This document shows positions 60,907 to 64,000 of a stretch of DNA of 64,000 nt, piece after piece (positions within the stretch are counted from its first letter, which is position 1; the number at the start of each line of letters is the position of its first letter). The stretch is from NCBI GenBank assembly GCA_029204225.1, contig CM055096.1:37396383-37460382 (forward strand), written 5' to 3'. A model generated the notes under the pieces. The model had not been told where the DNA came from and made no database searches. It saw nothing but the letters and a program-made list of their open reading frames with translations. The position numbers and the translations under genes were made by a program. This DNA is from Diphasiastrum complanatum. Lineage: Eukaryota > Streptophyta > Lycopodiopsida > Lycopodiales > Lycopodiaceae.

Positions 60907-61499
60907 GTAGCAATGACCTGGTATTCTCTTTCAAGTTGTTTCAATGCACAAAGCACTCCTTTGAACAACAACAAATGTTTTCAAAAGAAATTACAAAGAC
61001 TTGAAACTATCTCATAAATTCTCTTCTAGCACTTATACCGAGTAATCAACACATAGAATCATGGAATCTTGATCAACCTATGACCTATCCTCAATCTAAT
61101 TACTTTTGCCACTTCTTGAGATTGGAACACACTCAAATGAAGTCCAGCAACCTCACTATCTAGAGATCCAATCAAAATTGGGATTTTGACAAAATCACAA
61201 AAAAATTGACTTTTTCAAATCTACATGCAAATGTTGATATGCAATCTATTAGCCACTACTAAGGTTGATCCAATGATCCAAAATTTGGCCAAATCCAGTA
61301 TGTGAAACCAAAAATTGAAATTGATCAAGTTAATAGACCTATATAGGGTTTTGATCTACAAAAGATCCAATCTACAAAAGCAAAAAACTCGATTTTGGTG
61401 TAGAATCCTCTCTAGCATGCTCTAGCCTTGATATCTTCCCCAAATCATTGATAGATCTGATTTCCTCCTTCATAATCTGAAACACAAGCTCTGATACGA

Positions 61500-62147
61500 T
61501 GTGAAGGATTTCAGATCATTATGATCCAATCCACTTGAAAGATCTTGGATCACAAAGAGAAATTCTCTACCAATCTCACCAATGTAGAAAAATCAGCATC
61601 TACACACAAAATGAGATGCAAACTCTAATAGAACTTGATCAAACATGAATCAAATGATAAATTACTGTTGTTGTCCATACAAAACTAGAAATCTACTGTA
61701 TTTCACACGTGTGGATCCAAAAATAACAAATATAGATCATTCTACACATAGAATCGCATGCAATCACAAGTATAGTGCACCAATGGATAGTAGAACCCAA
61801 GAGAACCATGTATAAGCATGAAATGAGATAGAGAAGAGGGAAGATATGTCTCTCCATGATTTACATCCTTTTATAATAGGTCCAAAACCTATTTGGTCAC
61901 TTGGCTTTCCCTCCAAAATGCTAACCCTACTATTTTTAGGTCTACATTCAAAGTACCCAACATTCAAATTTGAATCTACTCAAACTCGCCTTCTAACTTT
62001 CCCACACTTTCAAAAAGTGTTTATTCGAATGACATTTAGACTAATGAACTTTGAAAAGTCAATCTCTAAGTCTAAAAACAAAGTTGGCCTCAATATGCCA
62101 AATAAGGAAATATAGCAAATATGATTGAAGTAGTTGAATCTTTCACA
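61500..62147 (-). repeat. CopF 5' LTR, 648 bp
   Basis: Plus strand TGTGAAGG...TTTCACA, next to a primer site with one mismatch (plus-strand gctctgatacga). Similar to the CopC LTR but diverged. TATA-like TTATAAAAGG complement and the CACACGTGTG palindrome near 61704 are conserved. The next bases are GAATG. Confidence 0.85.
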
Positions 62148-62809
62148 GAATGGCTTCTCCAAATGGAAGATATCATTGTTGTCTCATTATGTGAATTCGC
62201 ATGTGATCTTCACGATTTTGTTTACAAAGTTAAAGGGTGGGTGTGCATGTCAGCTTTCAACCATGCTTCATTTAAGGCATGTTAGTGAAATGCTGGTTAC
62301 GGGTGTTATATGAGGGTATGGATTGTTAAGATTGAAATTGCTAGTCCTTTTACTTGTATTTTGGAAGTACTTATCTTGGAGGGTAGAGAAGCTGGGTCTT
62401 TTTAGAAGGCGTTCTATCTCACGGATATTTTTGGCATCTCCTAAGTGTGCTAAAATTTTGGTAGAGGAATCTTTTGCAAGTTCGATGGAGGCATCAATCA
62501 TGTATTGACAGATAAAAAAAAAGGTCAAGTGTGCTTTCACGACATCTCTAGCAGGTTTATGTAGCCACATGAAGAAGGCATTAATCTGGTTTTGGAGGGA
62601 GGCTCTAAGATAAGGGTCTCTTTCAATTCCAGATCCTATCTTGATGAAGGTTCATCCTATTGAAGCCAGTTTCAAAGTGACCTCTAATTTTTGCTGAGAG
62701 GGGCAACGGGAGGGTTCGAATTTGTTCATACAGATAATGGTGTCAAAGGCCACAGGAGTCTCAAATGAAGGATTTTTATCATAGGGTGGCCATCATGTCA
62801 GATTTGTAT
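62148..62809. other. Unassigned flank right of CopF
   Basis: No recognised gene. A 100-codon minus-strand ORF (62570-62268, containing IELAKDSSTKILAHLGDAK) is open but has no known motif and no supporting context. Confidence 0.35.
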
Positions 62810-64000
62810 ATGCCTAGATCGTGTGAGGTGATTGCACATCGATCTGAGCTCTCTGGACTATGTTAGAACCGATCAAAGATTTTCAGCCATAGGAACTTGG
62901 CGCCGGCTAGATACTGGTCACAGTGGCGCTGGGAACAGCAGGGGCGCTACTAGCGCCGGAAGGAAAGCTTATGAAGATAGCTTTACAACATCCACCCCAC
63001 CTTTATAAAATCTGATGTCCTCATCAGATGTTAGATCAAAGTAAAGGTGTCTCCCAATTGAAATAACTATACATTTAAGCTACTTGGCACAGTACTCAAT
63101 TTACTGGCCACTTTTTATTAACATTGAAACTGGCACACCACAAGTCGGAGGCTCAGCTCTTTGTACTGAAAAATTACATAACTTGAAAATATATCTTTGT
63201 CTGGGAAAAGCGTAGATTTGATATCGCTTTCGTAAAACCCAAGAACCTTATTAACTGGTGATAGAGGCCTTTCTTTGAAAAGTTCGCCCCTGTCGCTTCT
63301 AACTTTCGACTTTGGAACTCCTTTGAGCTCCTGATTTGTCCTTGATGCACTTTGTGTTGAGCTCCCTGAGCCCCAGATTAGATCAGTTTTGCACGGGTAA
63401 CAAGGCTCCCTGAGCCAAAGGATTCATCATTTGATTGCCCACTTTATGGTCCACTCTGTGCCTTGTTGCTTCTGCACCTTGATTTCTCTCCCTTGTCCCA
63501 GCCTGATCTTGATACTTTTCCATCTTGGCTCTTTAAGATAGGCAAAGATTGAGTACTCCGCAATCACCTCTCACTTAGCTTGAAGTAGCTCTTTGAATCA
63601 GCCCAAATGTAACCATTGACCTCATGGAAAGCCAAAGGGTCGCACCAGTTTGATCCGCATCCAAACTATCTCTTCACGTTTGTTTGAAGCACCATGTCCG
63701 TCGCGCAAAACTTGACTTTCACAATTCCATCACTGGTCAGTTGCCTCACAGTCAAAACAAGAAGTGTACATCGAGCTTGGCTTCAAGTAGCTCTCTTTGA
63801 ATCATACACATGCACCCAGTGTTTGCACTAGTCCAATCTCAACGCGAACTGTCCCTTAGCGTCCGTTCGAAATACCAAGTCTCTCATGCAAGACTCAACT
63901 TTCATAGTTCCTTCATTGATCAGCTACCTTACACGTAACACAAGCCAGCGTACTCATATGTTTCCTCATCATTGCTGGTCTAGAGAAAGCCTATAACAAG
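62810..64000 (-). mobile_element. Second EleR copy, inverted, running off the window
   Basis: Reverse complement of 37448-38720. The LTR begins on the minus strand at 62990 (TGTTGTAAAGC) after the same purine tract (ggtggggtgga), and the interior continues to the window edge. The LTR match ends at 62810. Substitutions throughout show it is a separate, diverged copy. It lacks one unit of the 43-base tandem repeat seen at 38066. Confidence 0.8.

Larger units (their letters stand above)
46872..62147 (-). mobile_element. CopE/F: copia element split by GypB
   Basis: The gag half (60906-60153) and 5' LTR (61500-62147) lie right of GypB, and the integrase half (48607-46872) lies left of it, in the same orientation. 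Both halves match CopA closely. About 450 bases around the protease are missing at the GypB junction, together with the first part of GypB's 5' LTR, so insertion was followed by a deletion. The 3' end and 3' LTR are missing at 46872. Confidence 0.78.

Noticed and set aside
62268..62570. 100-codon minus-strand ORF as a host gene
   Set aside because: Open but without known motif, splice context or neighbours; could be chance.

Overview
The window is repeat-dense nuclear DNA from a land plant with a large genome. A gymnosperm-like genome is my guess from nested LTR-element density and gene poverty, but nothing in the sequence proves the lineage. I see one apparently intact host gene: an eight-exon short-chain dehydrogenase/reductase (SDR) on the minus strand at 32158-34133. 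It has all catalytic motifs and GT-AG introns in consistent phase. A broken second copy of that gene lies at 44087-46745, split by an apparent inversion and invaded by a MITE.

Almost everything else is mobile DNA. From the left: a Ty1/copia element (CopA, 1-4948) with an intact 1316-residue Gag-Pol ORF and its 3' LTR; a mosaic of copia gag scraps (5281-8185); and an old minus-strand copia (CopH, 3' LTR 8324-9110, pol running to 22135) split by two later insertions. Those insertions are CopC (9755-15264, near-identical LTRs, near-matching target duplication) and a Gypsy-type element GypA (15900-21858, perfect ATCTG target duplication but no 3' LTR). Next come a third Gypsy-type element, GypG (22136-30613), the SDR gene, an apparently non-coding LTR element (EleR, about 35990-38720), and a decayed non-LTR retrotransposon (39506-42690) beside a tRNA-like SINE candidate. 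On the right is a three-level nest: copia CopE/F (46872-62147) contains Gypsy-type GypB (48608-60152), which contains copia CopD (50911-55478, perfect GAAAC target duplication, LTRs about 98% identical). A second EleR copy lies inverted at the right edge.

The most interesting biology is in CopC and CopD. Both look young from their LTR pairs and keep Gag plus the DSGA aspartic-protease signature in a long open frame. Where pol should be they carry sequence that is still open but has lost the enzymes. CopC keeps a reverse-transcriptase-like stretch with YDGD in place of YVDD. CopD keeps integrase-derived sequence with no recognisable catalytic residues. CopC and CopE also share an extra C-terminal module of about 90 residues that is not part of a normal copia polyprotein. 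This suggests non-autonomous, Gag-PR-encoding copia lineages that rely on CopA-type partners and have remodelled their former pol region.

Coordinates come from reading the sequence by eye. LTR ends supported by TG...CA, a primer-binding site, a polypurine tract or a target duplication are the most reliable. All identity figures are hand counts.
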